Assembly: GCA_938046115.1 (NCBI GenBank)
Contig: CALIXX010000062.1
Location: 1-25,263, forward strand
DNA: 25,263 nt
Source of the DNA: an uncultured Candidatus Saccharibacteria bacterium
Lineage (GTDB): Bacteria > Patescibacteriota > Saccharimonadia > Saccharimonadales > Saccharimonadaceae
Reading direction: 5' to 3'
Made by a program: the position numbers and the translations under genes. This document shows, piece after piece, positions 15,760-23,550 of this stretch. How positions within the stretch are numbered: position 1 is the stretch's first letter; each line of letters opens with the position of its first letter. The notes beneath the pieces were generated by a model that saw only the letters and a program-made list of their open reading frames with translations, searched no databases and was not told where the DNA came from.

Positions 15760-15858
15760 AGTATAGCGGGTCTATAGAGCGAACTGACAAGCAGGAGAAT
15801 ATGCGCAGCAGAGCAGCCGCTGATAATTCTGGCGGCTTGTCAGTTCGGAACCTATACT
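15760..15858. other. Long hairpin with competing inner fold
   Basis: CGAACTGACAAGC (15780-15792) and GCTTGTCAGTTCG (15835-15847) are a perfect 13-bp inverted repeat; outside it AGTATAG (15760-15766) pairs with CTATACT (15852-15858). Inside, AGCCGC (15815-15820) can pair with GCGGCT (15832-15837), which overlaps the 13-bp arm, so the two folds exclude each other in part. It lies directly after the small gene on the minus strand, without a T-run. It could be a 3' end structure, a switch or a small palindromic element. Confidence 0.55.
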
Positions 15859-16103
15859 GAGCGAGCATGTTCAAGCTCGCTCAGGGCATGTAGGGTATAT
15901 GGACAAAGCAACTCAGACATTTGTCTGAACTCGTCGAATTCGTTAACACACACTGCCACAGTGTGTGTCGTGAATTCGAGGCAGGCATATAGATATTCTC
16001 CTGGACGGAGAGATTCTATAGCAGAGTCGTACAAGAATGTTTCGAGCTTACGCCCGACACGCCCGTTGATGACATCGATGCCAGGGTTGTAATAAGTGCC
16101 CAT
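15852..16103 (-). CDS. Small hypothetical protein (83 aa) in hairpin-dense DNA
   Basis: No family is recognised. The 83-residue protein is acidic, soluble-looking and contains two cysteines (ACLEF, LLCPY) and several aromatic residues; no membrane helix is seen. Start: ATG 16103 has AAGGA six bases upstream, better than the upstream frame opening at 16160. The ATG itself is the three-base loop of a 7-bp hairpin (16094-16110). Further stems inside the gene are TGAGCGAGC/GCTCGCTCA (15858-15883), TCAGACA/TGTCTGA (15913-15928) and ACACACACTG/CAGTGTGTGT (15946-15968) with GAATTC on both sides (15936-15977). Such density is unusual for a coding stretch. It may be a gene with heavy mRNA structure or, less likely, an RNA element that happens to be open. 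Confidence 0.6.
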   Translation of the reverse strand: MGTYYNPGIDVINGRVGRKLETFLYDSAIESLRPGEYLYACLEFTTHTVAVCVNEFDEFRQMSELLCPYTLHALSELEHARSV

Positions 16104-16139
16104 GGCACTTCCTTTCTCCTCATCCAGGCGGAGCGCCTG
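16094..16139 (-). promoter_or_regulatory. Hairpins at the start site of the small gene
   Basis: AAGTGCC and GGCACTT (16094-16100 with 16104-16110) enclose the start codon as the loop and touch the edge of the AAGGA site. A second stem, CAGGCG/CGCCTG (16125-16139), lies just upstream. This would hinder ribosome entry unless opened, so translational control is likely. The leader seems long: a TACAAT box on the minus strand at 16212-16217 is the nearest candidate. Confidence 0.55.
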
Positions 16140-16424
16140 TGTCCCCTCTCGAGAAAACACTGCTCAGACGCCCGGATGGCGGCCAGCAAGATGAGGTTAT
16201 CGGGCACTAACATTGTATGCACTACTATTACCTAGACACTAGCGCCAGAGAATCTCACCTTGCTCTATTCTCAACTGCTTGTCAAAAAACACTTTTGGTC
16301 AAACACGACAGGTTTGTCAACAAAAGCTAATATATATATATCAATAATTGATCACGCCGTCAACCTCTCTCTGCATGATAGTAGCATTATGTATGCTTCG
16401 TAGTACACGCTTGTAGGCTTATAA
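16140..16424. other. Spacer upstream of the small gene
   Basis: AT-rich towards the der end, with a TA repeat near 16330-16340 and two TTGACA words on the minus strand near 16285 and 16318. The minus-strand TACAAT at 16212-16217 may belong to the promoter of the small gene. No terminator of der is clear. No gene is seen. Confidence 0.4.
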
Positions 16425-17834
16425 TTATCGCTTGGTGGATCTTTCGGCGTCTTTAGCTTGCTTATATGCTTTGGTAACAGGCTCGAGGCCACGCTTGACG
16501 CGCTCGCGGTTGGCTTTGAGCTGCTTCTCGTCGCGGAAGGAGAGCTTGATGGGAGTACCAGTGTAGTCGTAGGTGTCGCGGATGCGCCGCTCGAGGTAGC
16601 GCTTATAGCTCCAGTGGACGAACTTGAGGTTGCTGCCGTAGATAACGAACCATGGTGGGTTGGTGTCTGTCTGGACGATGTAGCGCAGCTTGGGGTGGGT
16701 ATTCTTGAGGCCAGCTGGTGGGTGCTTCTGCACAGAGCGCTGCAGGAGGTCGTTGAGGGTGCGCGTGGTGGTCTTTTGCTGGCGATGGGCAGCGATGCCA
16801 AGAGCGAGGTCGAATAACTTCGTCACATTCTGGCCTGTAACAGCACTGGTGAAGATGAGTGGTGCCCATGGCGTGAAGTCGAACTGGGCGGAGATCTGCG
16901 GGGCGAGTGTATCGCGCGTGTAGGCATCTTTGCCTTCCACGGCGTCCCATTTGCTCACGACGATGGCCATGCCCTTGCCTGCCTCGGCAATGATGCCAGC
17001 AAGCCGCTGGTCGAGGGCGGTGTTGAGCTCATTTACATCCATCAGGAGGAAGCAGATATCGGCCTCCTCGATGGCAGCCAGGGTGCGCAAGACGCTGAAC
17101 TTCTCGATACCCACCTCTTGCTTGCCTTGGCGGCGAATGCCAGCGGTGTCGAGCAGCTCGATGGCTTGCCCCTGGTAGCGCAGGCGGATGCGATTGACAT
17201 CGCGTGTGGTACCCGCTACTCCAGCCACGATGGCTTGCTGCTTGCCCGCTAGTGTGTTGAAGAGGCTGGATTTGCCCACGTTTGGCCGGCCGATCAACGC
17301 AATCTTGAGTACATCGCTTGGCTCGGCTTGGCGCTTCTCTGGGATGTGTTGGCAGATCTCATCCAGCGCATCACTAATACCACTGTTGTGCTCGGCACTG
17401 GTGCGGATGATACTCTTGATACCAAGACGAAGAAACTCACTAGTAGGCAGACTGCCCCGCAGGTCGGTTTTGTTTGCAATGAGAATGACAGGCTTGCGGC
17501 TCTTGAGGGCGGTTTTGGCGACGCGCCGATCTTCATCGCTGGGGTATTCAGTGCTATCCACGACCACGAGAATGACGTCGGCCGCATCGGATGCATCGGT
17601 GATTTGCTCTTGGATACTTGCCTCAAACTCGTCTTCTGCTGGCTTGAGGCCGGCTGTATCGACGAGCCAGAACTCATGCCCATGGTAGGCTGCCTTACCC
17701 ACCACCCGATCGCGCGTTGTGCCAGCCTCGCGCGCCACGATAGCCTGCTGCGAACGCATCATACGATTAAACAGCGAGCTCTTGCCAGCATTGGCACGCC
17801 CGATGATTGCAACGGTAGGAAGTTTGGTCGCCAT
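16425..17834 (-). CDS. der: Ribosome biogenesis GTPase Der (EngA)
   Basis: Tandem GTPase needed for assembly of the 50S ribosomal subunit. The 469-residue protein shows two G domains and a C-terminal KH-like domain. First domain: GRANAGKS at 12-19 (proline and valine of the usual GRPNVGKS replaced by alanine), DTAG at 59-62, NKTD at 121-124. Second domain: GRPNVGKS at 182-189, DTAG at 229-232, SKWD at 294-297. The KH-like part has the typical PPWFVIYGSNLKFVHWSYKRYLE segment and a basic tail. It lies 47 bases after the pseudouridine synthase gene on the same strand, so both ribosome-related genes may be read together, yet it has its own TATAAT nine bases before ATG, and no Shine-Dalgarno. Confidence 0.97.
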   Translation of the reverse strand: MATKLPTVAIIGRANAGKSSLFNRMMRSQQAIVAREAGTTRDRVVGKAAYHGHEFWLVDTAGLKPAEDEFEASIQEQITDASDAADVILVVVDSTEYPSDEDRRVAKTALKSRKPVILIANKTDLRGSLPTSEFLRLGIKSIIRTSAEHNSGISDALDEICQHIPEKRQAEPSDVLKIALIGRPNVGKSSLFNTLAGKQQAIVAGVAGTTRDVNRIRLRYQGQAIELLDTAGIRRQGKQEVGIEKFSVLRTLAAIEEADICFLLMDVNELNTALDQRLAGIIAEAGKGMAIVVSKWDAVEGKDAYTRDTLAPQISAQFDFTPWAPLIFTSAVTGQNVTKLFDLALGIAAHRQQKTTTRTLNDLLQRSVQKHPPAGLKNTHPKLRYIVQTDTNPPWFVIYGSNLKFVHWSYKRYLERRIRDTYDYTGTPIKLSFRDEKQLKANRERVKRGLEPVTKAYKQAKDAERSTKR

Positions 17835-17843
17835 AATGCTCTC

Positions 17844-17849
17844 ATTATA
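17844..17849 (-). promoter_or_regulatory. Extended -10 box of der (leaderless type)
   Basis: TGA-TATAAT on the minus strand, nine bases before the der ATG. Confidence 0.7.
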
Positions 17850-17881
17850 TCATGAAAGTGCGCGAGCGGATTTGCAGTGCC

Positions 17882-18565
17882 CTACTGCTCGGCCACGTTC
17901 TGCCACTTACCTCGCGGTAATTTGCCTAGGCTATAGCTGCCAAAGTGCGTGCGGTGCAGGCGCGTGACGGTGTAGCCCAGAGCGGCGAAGGTGCGGCGGA
18001 TCTGGCGGTTGCGGCCCTCACTCATGCTAATGTGCCACTCGGTGCGGCTATCGGGCCGGAGACGAGTGAGGATGAGCCGGCTGGTGCCATCGGCCAGCTG
18101 GATGCCGTAGTCGCTGATCATCTGTTGGTGGAGAGGCTCAAGCGGGTGGTCGAGCCGGACGTGGTATTCTTTGACCTTGGCAAACTGCGGGTGGGTCATG
18201 CGGTAGGCAAAGTCGCCGTTGTTGCTGAGCAAGAGCAGGCCTGAGCTATCGGCATCGAGCCGGCCAACGGGTTTAAGAGCATGCAACTCTGCTGGTAAAA
18301 GGCTATAAATAGTGGGCTGTGACCCCTGTTGTTTGCGCGAGCAGACGTAGCCCACTGGCTTGTTGAGCATGATGGTGTGGTAGGCAACCTGCTTGGGCAG
18401 CGGTGTGCCCTGTACCGTTACCAAGCTGCCTGGTTGGAGGCGGGCACCGAGCACAGCTACCTCGCCATCAACTACGACATCTCCAGCGGCGATCAGGTCA
18501 TCCGCTTGGCGGCGCGACAGGCCCAGCACAAGCGCAATGTGTTTGTTAAGGCGAGTAGTCGACAT
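17882..18565 (-). CDS. RNA pseudouridine synthase, RluB/RsuA family
   Basis: Converts a uridine of ribosomal RNA to pseudouridine. The 227-residue protein has an N-terminal S4 RNA-binding domain (RLNKHIALVLGLSRRQADDLIAAGDVVVDG, about 5-34), then the catalytic domain: MLNKPVGYVCS, the catalytic loop GRLDADSSGLLLL at 101-113 with D104 as the nucleophile, and EGRNRQIRRTFAALGY near the C-terminus. These are the marks of the RsuA/RluB/RluE/RluF group. Whether the target is 23S or 16S rRNA cannot be told. It is upstream of der on the same strand. TATAAT lies six bases before the ATG and there is no Shine-Dalgarno. Confidence 0.93.
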   Translation of the reverse strand: MSTTRLNKHIALVLGLSRRQADDLIAAGDVVVDGEVAVLGARLQPGSLVTVQGTPLPKQVAYHTIMLNKPVGYVCSRKQQGSQPTIYSLLPAELHALKPVGRLDADSSGLLLLSNNGDFAYRMTHPQFAKVKEYHVRLDHPLEPLHQQMISDYGIQLADGTSRLILTRLRPDSRTEWHISMSEGRNRQIRRTFAALGYTVTRLHRTHFGSYSLGKLPRGKWQNVAEQ

Positions 18566-18571
18566 GCCTCT

Positions 18572-18577
18572 ATTATA
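18572..18577 (-). promoter_or_regulatory. Extended -10 box of the pseudouridine synthase gene (leaderless type)
   Basis: TGA-TATAAT on the minus strand with six bases to the ATG at 18565. Confidence 0.7.
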
Positions 18578-18631
18578 TCACCCAGGACGTGCTGGCCGAA
18601 GGCTCGGCTCTGCGCTCATAACTCTCTCGGC

Positions 18632-18898
18632 TTAATGCTGATGGGTATGACGCGACCACGACCGAGTAACCGCCGAGACAATGCTCCACGTGCCGCGGAG
18701 AGCGGCCTGGCCAATAGCGCGAATGCGGGTAAAGAACCGGCTATGCTTGACCTCTGGCACAACCAGTGGGTACTCGAGCGATGGATGTTGGCGGCTATCG
18801 GCCTGTAGTGGGTCGCCACATTGCGCGGCAGAGCCAGTGACGGGGTCATCGGTAGGTTGTTCATGGAATGGGTAGTTGAATAGTGATCGATCGGGCAT
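18632..18898 (-). CDS. Small hypothetical protein (88 aa)
   Basis: No family is recognised. The first half is acidic and proline-containing (FNYPFHEQPTDDPVTG), the second half basic and amphipathic (KHSRFFTRIRAIGQAALRGTWSIVSAVTRSWSRH), which suggests a peripheral membrane or nucleic acid contact. Start: ATG 18898 has GGAG six bases upstream, whereas the earlier ATG at 18910 has none. A minus-strand TGC-TATACT (18926-18931) is a good extended -10 box and predicts a leader of about 20 bases. It lies between the response regulator gene and the pseudouridine synthase gene, all on the same strand. The frame could be a chance opening, but the promoter and ribosome site support it. Confidence 0.55.
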   Translation of the reverse strand: MPDRSLFNYPFHEQPTDDPVTGSAAQCGDPLQADSRQHPSLEYPLVVPEVKHSRFFTRIRAIGQAALRGTWSIVSAVTRSWSRHTHQH

Positions 18899-18925
18899 AA
18901 CGGGCTCCATGCATAATGATTACCT

Positions 18926-18931
18926 AGTATA
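18926..18931 (-). promoter_or_regulatory. Extended -10 box of the 88-aa gene
   Basis: TGC-TATACT on the minus strand; the leader before the GGAG-supported ATG would be about 20 bases. Confidence 0.55.
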
Positions 18932-18960
18932 GCACGTGTGAAGCGATATGGATACGCTTT

Positions 18961-20517
18961 TTAGTGCGACCCGGCCGATGGTGCTGCCCGCTCAGTCTCT
19001 TCGAAACTGAGGTTGTCGTGGCTGTGCTGTATGGCTGGGGCTGGGCGCGAAGGTGCGGCTCCTGGCTGAGGCGCTGATGCCGCATGATGAGTGGTTGATG
19101 GTTGCCCTGCTGCGGCGTTGACGGGCTGTGCTGGAGCAGAATGTGCTGCAGCAACGGGAGCTGGACGGATGGCATCGTAAAGTGGATGATCGACTGGTGA
19201 GACCGACGGATGAGCGGCTGCACTGCCCTGAAGCAACGCCGCGGCTAGTGCATCAGACGGGTCTGCAGCAATGGCTTGTGTGCTGTGTGGTGTAATAGCT
19301 ACACTATCAGCAGCAGGATGAGCTGGTGAATCCTCGTGATGCCCGTGGTGAGTAGCTGGTGGCTGCGCTGAGGCTGCTGGTGCTGGATGGCTTGGCGCTG
19401 ATGTGTTATGTGCTGTGGTGGCTGGCGTTAGCGGCTCAACAGGGGTCGGCATGGTATCCATCTGCTCATTAAGGCTGGCTACGGCGTCCGTCACGAGTTG
19501 GTTTTGGCTTGGCTGGTAGGCGGCTGCACTGGTGTCTGCCTCATCATCGGTTTGCTGCGTGCTCATGCGCAGAGCTTCGGCTAATTCGGCTTCGTCGTCG
19601 GCTGGAGTGTGGGTGTAGTGAGCAGGCTGGCTCGCCACAATGTGGTGCTGCACATCTGGAATACCTGATGGCGCTGTGCTATGCGGCGCAATAATATCGT
19701 TAATGAGTGGCTGCGTAGCGGCAGCATCGCTGACTGGCGGTGTGTGTAGATGTGGAGCTTCTGCTGGGCTTGGTGCGCTATGAGTAGAGGCTGGGTGTTC
19801 ATCGTGATGTGTGACGATCTCGGCTTCTGGTGCTTCTTCGGCTGGCGGCAAGGTGAATGGCTGTGGCGTAGTGGGCTCGGCTGGCGGCTGCGGCACCGTG
19901 GGCTGTGAAGTACCATTGGCGGCATCGAGTTCATCATCTATCAGGCTGGCATAATCTGGCCTCGGCATAGAAGACTGTAGCGGGTGGATCACTCGCTCAC
20001 CTAGGCTAGCCGGCCGAGGTGTAGAGAATGGCGCTGTGGGTTGTGGTAGCGTGGTGGACGGGCTGGCCGATGGCACGGGTATAGCTGGTGCGCTGGGCTG
20101 AGGCTCGGGAGTGGTATGTGCTGCCGGCCGGTGACTTACCCCTGTATCGCCAAGGACGTCGTGTACGGCACGCACCACATCTTCAATGCCAACCTGCGAT
20201 TTGACGAGGTAGCGGTCTGCTCCCAGTGCCTCGCCGCGCATGCGCTGGTCTTGGCTGGAGAGTGCCGTCATGATAATCACCTTGATGCCACGCGTCTCGG
20301 TGGTGCTGCGCAAGATATCGAGCATGTCGAAGCCACTAATCTTAGGCATCATCACATCGCTGATGATGAGCTGTGGACGTTCTTTGATAGCCATGGCGAG
20401 TGCTTCTTCCCCATCGCCAGCCGACACGATGTCATACCCCTCGGCCAACAGGCGTACTCCGTATATTTCGCGCAGGCTTTTGTCGTCTTCGACAAGCAGA
20501 ATCTTAACCTTTGTCAT
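18961..20517 (-). CDS. Response regulator with long disordered C-terminal tail
   Basis: A 518-residue protein. Residues 1-125 are a complete CheY-type receiver: the acid pair in LLVEDDKS (10-12), the phosphorylation site D54 in IISDVMMPKISG, the switch threonine in IIMTALSS, and the lysine in YLVKSQ. After this there is no DNA-binding or enzymatic output domain. Instead, about 390 residues follow that are very rich in Pro, Ala, Ser, Thr and His, with acidic patches and short predicted helices such as DEAELAEALRMSTQ and SDALAAALLQG. Start: ATG 20517 matches the family start and has GAGGGTGAT upstream; the longer frame to 20664 is unlikely. A TACAAT box lies 10 bases upstream. The likely partner is the kinase at 21460-23523. 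The tail may bind other proteins. Confidence 0.85.
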   Translation of the reverse strand: MTKVKILLVEDDKSLREIYGVRLLAEGYDIVSAGDGEEALAMAIKERPQLIISDVMMPKISGFDMLDILRSTTETRGIKVIIMTALSSQDQRMRGEALGADRYLVKSQVGIEDVVRAVHDVLGDTGVSHRPAAHTTPEPQPSAPAIPVPSASPSTTLPQPTAPFSTPRPASLGERVIHPLQSSMPRPDYASLIDDELDAANGTSQPTVPQPPAEPTTPQPFTLPPAEEAPEAEIVTHHDEHPASTHSAPSPAEAPHLHTPPVSDAAATQPLINDIIAPHSTAPSGIPDVQHHIVASQPAHYTHTPADDEAELAEALRMSTQQTDDEADTSAAAYQPSQNQLVTDAVASLNEQMDTMPTPVEPLTPATTAHNTSAPSHPAPAASAQPPATHHGHHEDSPAHPAADSVAITPHSTQAIAADPSDALAAALLQGSAAAHPSVSPVDHPLYDAIRPAPVAAAHSAPAQPVNAAAGQPSTTHHAASAPQPGAAPSRPAPAIQHSHDNLSFEETERAAPSAGSH

Positions 20518-20658
20518 ATCACCCTCTATTGTACGCAATTGTCGGCAAAAATACCATAGTGCTTGTGGTTTTTTTGAGAGAAAGTGATAGAAAGAGCCGC
20601 CTCGGTGATGGTGTGGACGCACGATTGGATTTGCATAGAGAGATTGATGAGTGTTGGT

Positions 20659-20686
20659 CTGCACAAGAAACTCTCTAGAGGCCAGC
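20659..20686 (+). repeat. Dispersed repeat, copy 3 (diverged)
   Basis: CTGCACAAGAAA and GAGGCCAGC match the other copies, with a changed AT core between them. It lies between the divergent response regulator gene and the small membrane protein gene. Confidence 0.4.
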
Positions 20687-20790
20687 GATGCAGGAAGCGG
20701 GAGCGCTCTGTATGTATCTTCGGCATGGCTACTGTGAGTGTAGCTATAGGCATGAGAAGTTTGGAGGCTTTGGGCGCAGATACGTAACTA

Positions 20791-20819
20791 TTGACTATAA
20801 AACCATACCGTGGTATCAT
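20791..20819 (+). promoter_or_regulatory. Promoter of the 153-aa membrane protein gene
   Basis: TTGACT (20791-20796), a 17-base spacer and TATCAT (20814-20819). It predicts a short leader with the AGAGGAAG ribosome site. Confidence 0.8.
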
Positions 20820-20846
20820 ATTGTCTCTAACAGAGGAAGATCAATT

Positions 20847-21308
20847 ATGAAAACACCACAACCAATGCGACATGCCAGAGCCCGAGCCCAACGCAAAAGC
20901 GAGAAGCCAAGCCGGATCGAGTGCTTTATCGAGGAAGCACAATCGCCCGAGCGATCCTCGCGGCGTGAGAAAGTTGCGCGAGCATTGGGGATGCTGGCCA
21001 CCATTGGCGCCACGCTGACAGCCGCAACAGGTATTAGTCTCTATCATGACAGTGGCAATATGGAGCCGGTGGTCAATCTGCTCAACCCAGCTGCTGAGCA
21101 TGTTATGACGACGGATGAGAAGATTGCTGCCACCAAGGGGTTCCCAAACATCGTTGCGCTTGAGGGTCGCCAGATGGAAGAAACAGCCATGCACTGGGTG
21201 GCGCGTGGCACATATGCGACAGGTATTAGTGCTATTACACTTCAGCTACTTAATGAGCAGGCAGAGCGCACGCGTGATAAAGCCCAACGCAAGAAGGATC
21301 AGTTATAG
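20847..21308 (+). CDS. Small membrane protein between kinase and regulator genes
   Basis: A 153-residue protein of unknown family. The first 45 residues are very basic (ARARAQRKSEKPSR, SSRREK), then comes a likely membrane helix at about 44-65 (ARALGMLATIGATLTAATGISL), an outside or loop part with MTTDEKIAATKGFPNIVALEGRQMEE, a weakly hydrophobic stretch at 121-136, and a charged tail (AERTRDKAQRKKDQL). Basic-in topology puts the N-terminus in the cytosol. Start: ATG 20847 follows AGAGGAAG by seven bases and a good promoter, so the longer frame from 20688 is rejected. It stands between the response regulator (minus) and the kinase (minus) but reads the other way; a role in their signalling is only a guess from position. 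Confidence 0.75.
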   Translation: MKTPQPMRHARARAQRKSEKPSRIECFIEEAQSPERSSRREKVARALGMLATIGATLTAATGISLYHDSGNMEPVVNLLNPAAEHVMTTDEKIAATKGFPNIVALEGRQMEETAMHWVARGTYATGISAITLQLLNEQAERTRDKAQRKKDQL

Positions 21309-21459
21309 GCATATGGCGGCCTAGGGCTTTGCCCGCGCCCGGCTCACTCCTATTCTCTCTTTTGCTACATCAGAGGTGTTGACGCAGATTTTAGTATACA
21401 AAGAGGTCGGTATCGTGGAGATATCGGGCCTCTGTAGCTTATTGTCAGCGAGATAAGAG

Positions 21460-23523
21460 CTACCGCACTGCCCGTGGTGGCGCGGCAGAGCGCGGCGCGG
21501 TGAGAACATCGCGGACGCGGGTGGAGCTACGCCGGGGCTGGCTGGTGGCAATGATATGCGCCGTGGGCGACGTGCTTGGCGTAGATGGTGGTGTGGCGCT
21601 TGAGGGGGTGGAAGGAGCAACCTGGGCAACGGTAACAGTGGTAGATTGCGCGTTTTTTGCTGTGGGTGGCGCAGCTGTATGGCTGCTCTTTTGTGCTGGG
21701 CGCTGGGCGCGAGTGGCTAGGCTTGGTTGCGGCAAAAAGCCTTGGCTCTGGAGTGCGGCTGTGGCAAAAGCCGGCACTGGGCGGGGCGGAGCTGCTTTGG
21801 CGGCTTGTGCTGATGCCTTGGCTTTGGCAGCGAGGGCGGTTTGGGCATCGTGCTCGCTCAGGCGCGGGAGCTCAAGGAAGAAGGTACTTCCCTGCCGGTA
21901 CGCACTCTCCACCCACAAGCGGCCACCCATCACCTCTGTAAGGCGGCGACTGAGGTAGAGCCCCAGGCCAGTGCCGCCAATCTCGCGTGTGTCCGAATTA
22001 TCCACCCGATAGAACTTTTGGAAGAGGTGTGACTGATCTTCTACTGGTATGCCAATGCCAGTATCGGCAATGGCGATCGTCACGCGCCCACTACCGCCGG
22101 TTACATCCACCGTTACATGCCCGCTGGGGGTGTATTTGATAGCATTCTCCACCAGATTATCAAGCACTTCACGCAGCTGGTCTGGGTCGACAGAGACATA
22201 AAAGGCAGGGCTCAGCGTCCGGCTGGTAAAGGTAGCGCTGTGCTCACCGCCAGTTGTGCCAGGGCGTGGCTTGAAGATAAGCTGGAGCTTTTTGTCCTCA
22301 GCCTTGTGGCGCAGCCCCTCCACAATGTCGCTGACAAAAGGGATGAGGTCGATCGCTTCAGGATTGCTCTGCAAGCGGCCATCGTCGGCTTTGCTCACGT
22401 CCAGCAGGTCTTGAAAGAGCCGGCCGAGGTGCTCAGCCGAGCGGTGGGCTTTGGTAATGAAGTCGCGGGCGCGCTGGTCGATGGTGGCAGTGGCGGGGTT
22501 AAGGGTGAGGCCAAGGTAGCCCTCGATTGACGCTACAGGGGTACGCATCTCGTGGCTGGCGGTGCTAATGAACTCGGCTTTTTGGCGTTCCTCGGCCTTT
22601 TCCTTTGTCACGTCACGAAAGACGACGATAACTCCACTACCTGGCTCGCTGCTGACGGGCGAAATGACGAGTGAGATGATCGGTGTCTTGCCAGAGCTCG
22701 TCACGAGTCGCAGGCGGTCGGTGGTGAGGGGCTGGTTGTCCGCCAGGACAGCGGCGATAGGGTCAGTATCATTGGTAATGGGGTCATTTTTGGCGTCGAT
22801 AAGCTTGAGGACGGATTGGTAGCTCAGTCCCAGAGCATCTTCGTCGCCCCAACCCACGAGGCGTTGGGCTGCTGGATTGATAAGTTCAATCATCCCATCT
22901 GCATCGAGCGCCATCACGCCATCGCCAATCGCATTGAGCACGATGTCCGACTTGCCTGCTACCTGGCTGAGCGTGGCGGCAAGTTCGCGGTATGAGGTGG
23001 TGCGGGCCTCGGCAGCGTGATCATCCGGCCCCCAGAGCAAGCACCCCACCAGGATGGGCAGCTCACCCGTGAGCATGGCACTGGGGATCATCGTACTTGT
23101 AATATGCCCCGCTAGCACCCCCCAGCTGAGGTAGGCATTGACCAGTAGCAAGACGAGCGCCAACCCTACCCAGCCAAAGAACATTGCAAAGACTGCTACC
23201 AAAAGCCAGGCTGCAATAAAGGGTGAGCTCAGCCCACCAGTGCCAATAATAAGCGCGCCTGTTGTGGCAACGGCGCAGAGATACACCACTAGACTCGCCT
23301 GCCCAAGCCGCTGCTGCGGTGGCCAGATGTGAAGCACCGCTGCCACGACCCCTGTTATACCGGCCAAGATGATGGCAATGAGTGGCATGCCAAGCACGAG
23401 GTTGTATTGATCTACCCCGCCAAAGTGCCGCCATGCCCACAGCGCCACGATGATGACGGCATAGAGCATACTTGCCTCGCACAAGCGCCGGTGCCAAAAC
23501 CGGCTGATTTGTTGCACCCCCAT
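21460..23523 (-). CDS. Membrane sensor histidine kinase (PAS-HisKA-HATPase) with disordered tail
   Basis: A 687-residue two-component kinase. About five or six membrane helices lie within residues 18-165 with very short outside loops, so it may sense the membrane itself or a small molecule. A PAS domain follows at about 190-305 (VLNAIGDGVMALDADGMIELINPAAQRLVGW), then HisKA with the phosphoryl-accepting H324 (STASHEMRTPVASIEGYL), and the ATPase domain: N460 in VENAIKYTPSGH, DTGIGIP at 487-493, FQKFYRVDNS, and GTGLGLYLS at 517-525. Residues from about 556 on are a Pro/Ala/Ser/Thr-rich tail of some 130 residues with no known domain, similar in composition to that of the response regulator at 18961-20517. 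Start: ATG 23523 has AAGGGGG seven bases upstream. Confidence 0.93.
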   Translation of the reverse strand: MGVQQISRFWHRRLCEASMLYAVIIVALWAWRHFGGVDQYNLVLGMPLIAIILAGITGVVAAVLHIWPPQQRLGQASLVVYLCAVATTGALIIGTGGLSSPFIAAWLLVAVFAMFFGWVGLALVLLLVNAYLSWGVLAGHITSTMIPSAMLTGELPILVGCLLWGPDDHAAEARTTSYRELAATLSQVAGKSDIVLNAIGDGVMALDADGMIELINPAAQRLVGWGDEDALGLSYQSVLKLIDAKNDPITNDTDPIAAVLADNQPLTTDRLRLVTSSGKTPIISLVISPVSSEPGSGVIVVFRDVTKEKAEERQKAEFISTASHEMRTPVASIEGYLGLTLNPATATIDQRARDFITKAHRSAEHLGRLFQDLLDVSKADDGRLQSNPEAIDLIPFVSDIVEGLRHKAEDKKLQLIFKPRPGTTGGEHSATFTSRTLSPAFYVSVDPDQLREVLDNLVENAIKYTPSGHVTVDVTGGSGRVTIAIADTGIGIPVEDQSHLFQKFYRVDNSDTREIGGTGLGLYLSRRLTEVMGGRLWVESAYRQGSTFFLELPRLSEHDAQTALAAKAKASAQAAKAAPPRPVPAFATAALQSQGFLPQPSLATRAQRPAQKSSHTAAPPTAKNAQSTTVTVAQVAPSTPSSATPPSTPSTSPTAHIIATSQPRRSSTRVRDVLTAPRSAAPPRAVR

Positions 23524-23550
23524 TGGTTATCCCCCTTATGCTTTGTATGT

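Noticed and set aside
17188..17855. Long plus-strand frames across der
   Set aside because: Shadows of a fully conserved minus-strand gene.
18940..18965. AAGCG...CGCTTTTTAG as a plus-strand terminator
   Set aside because: Only a 5-bp stem, and no plus-strand gene ends there.
20518..20664. N-terminal extension of the response regulator
   Set aside because: The receiver domain starts at MTKVKILLVEDD with a ribosome-like site just before it, and the extension overlaps the -10 box.
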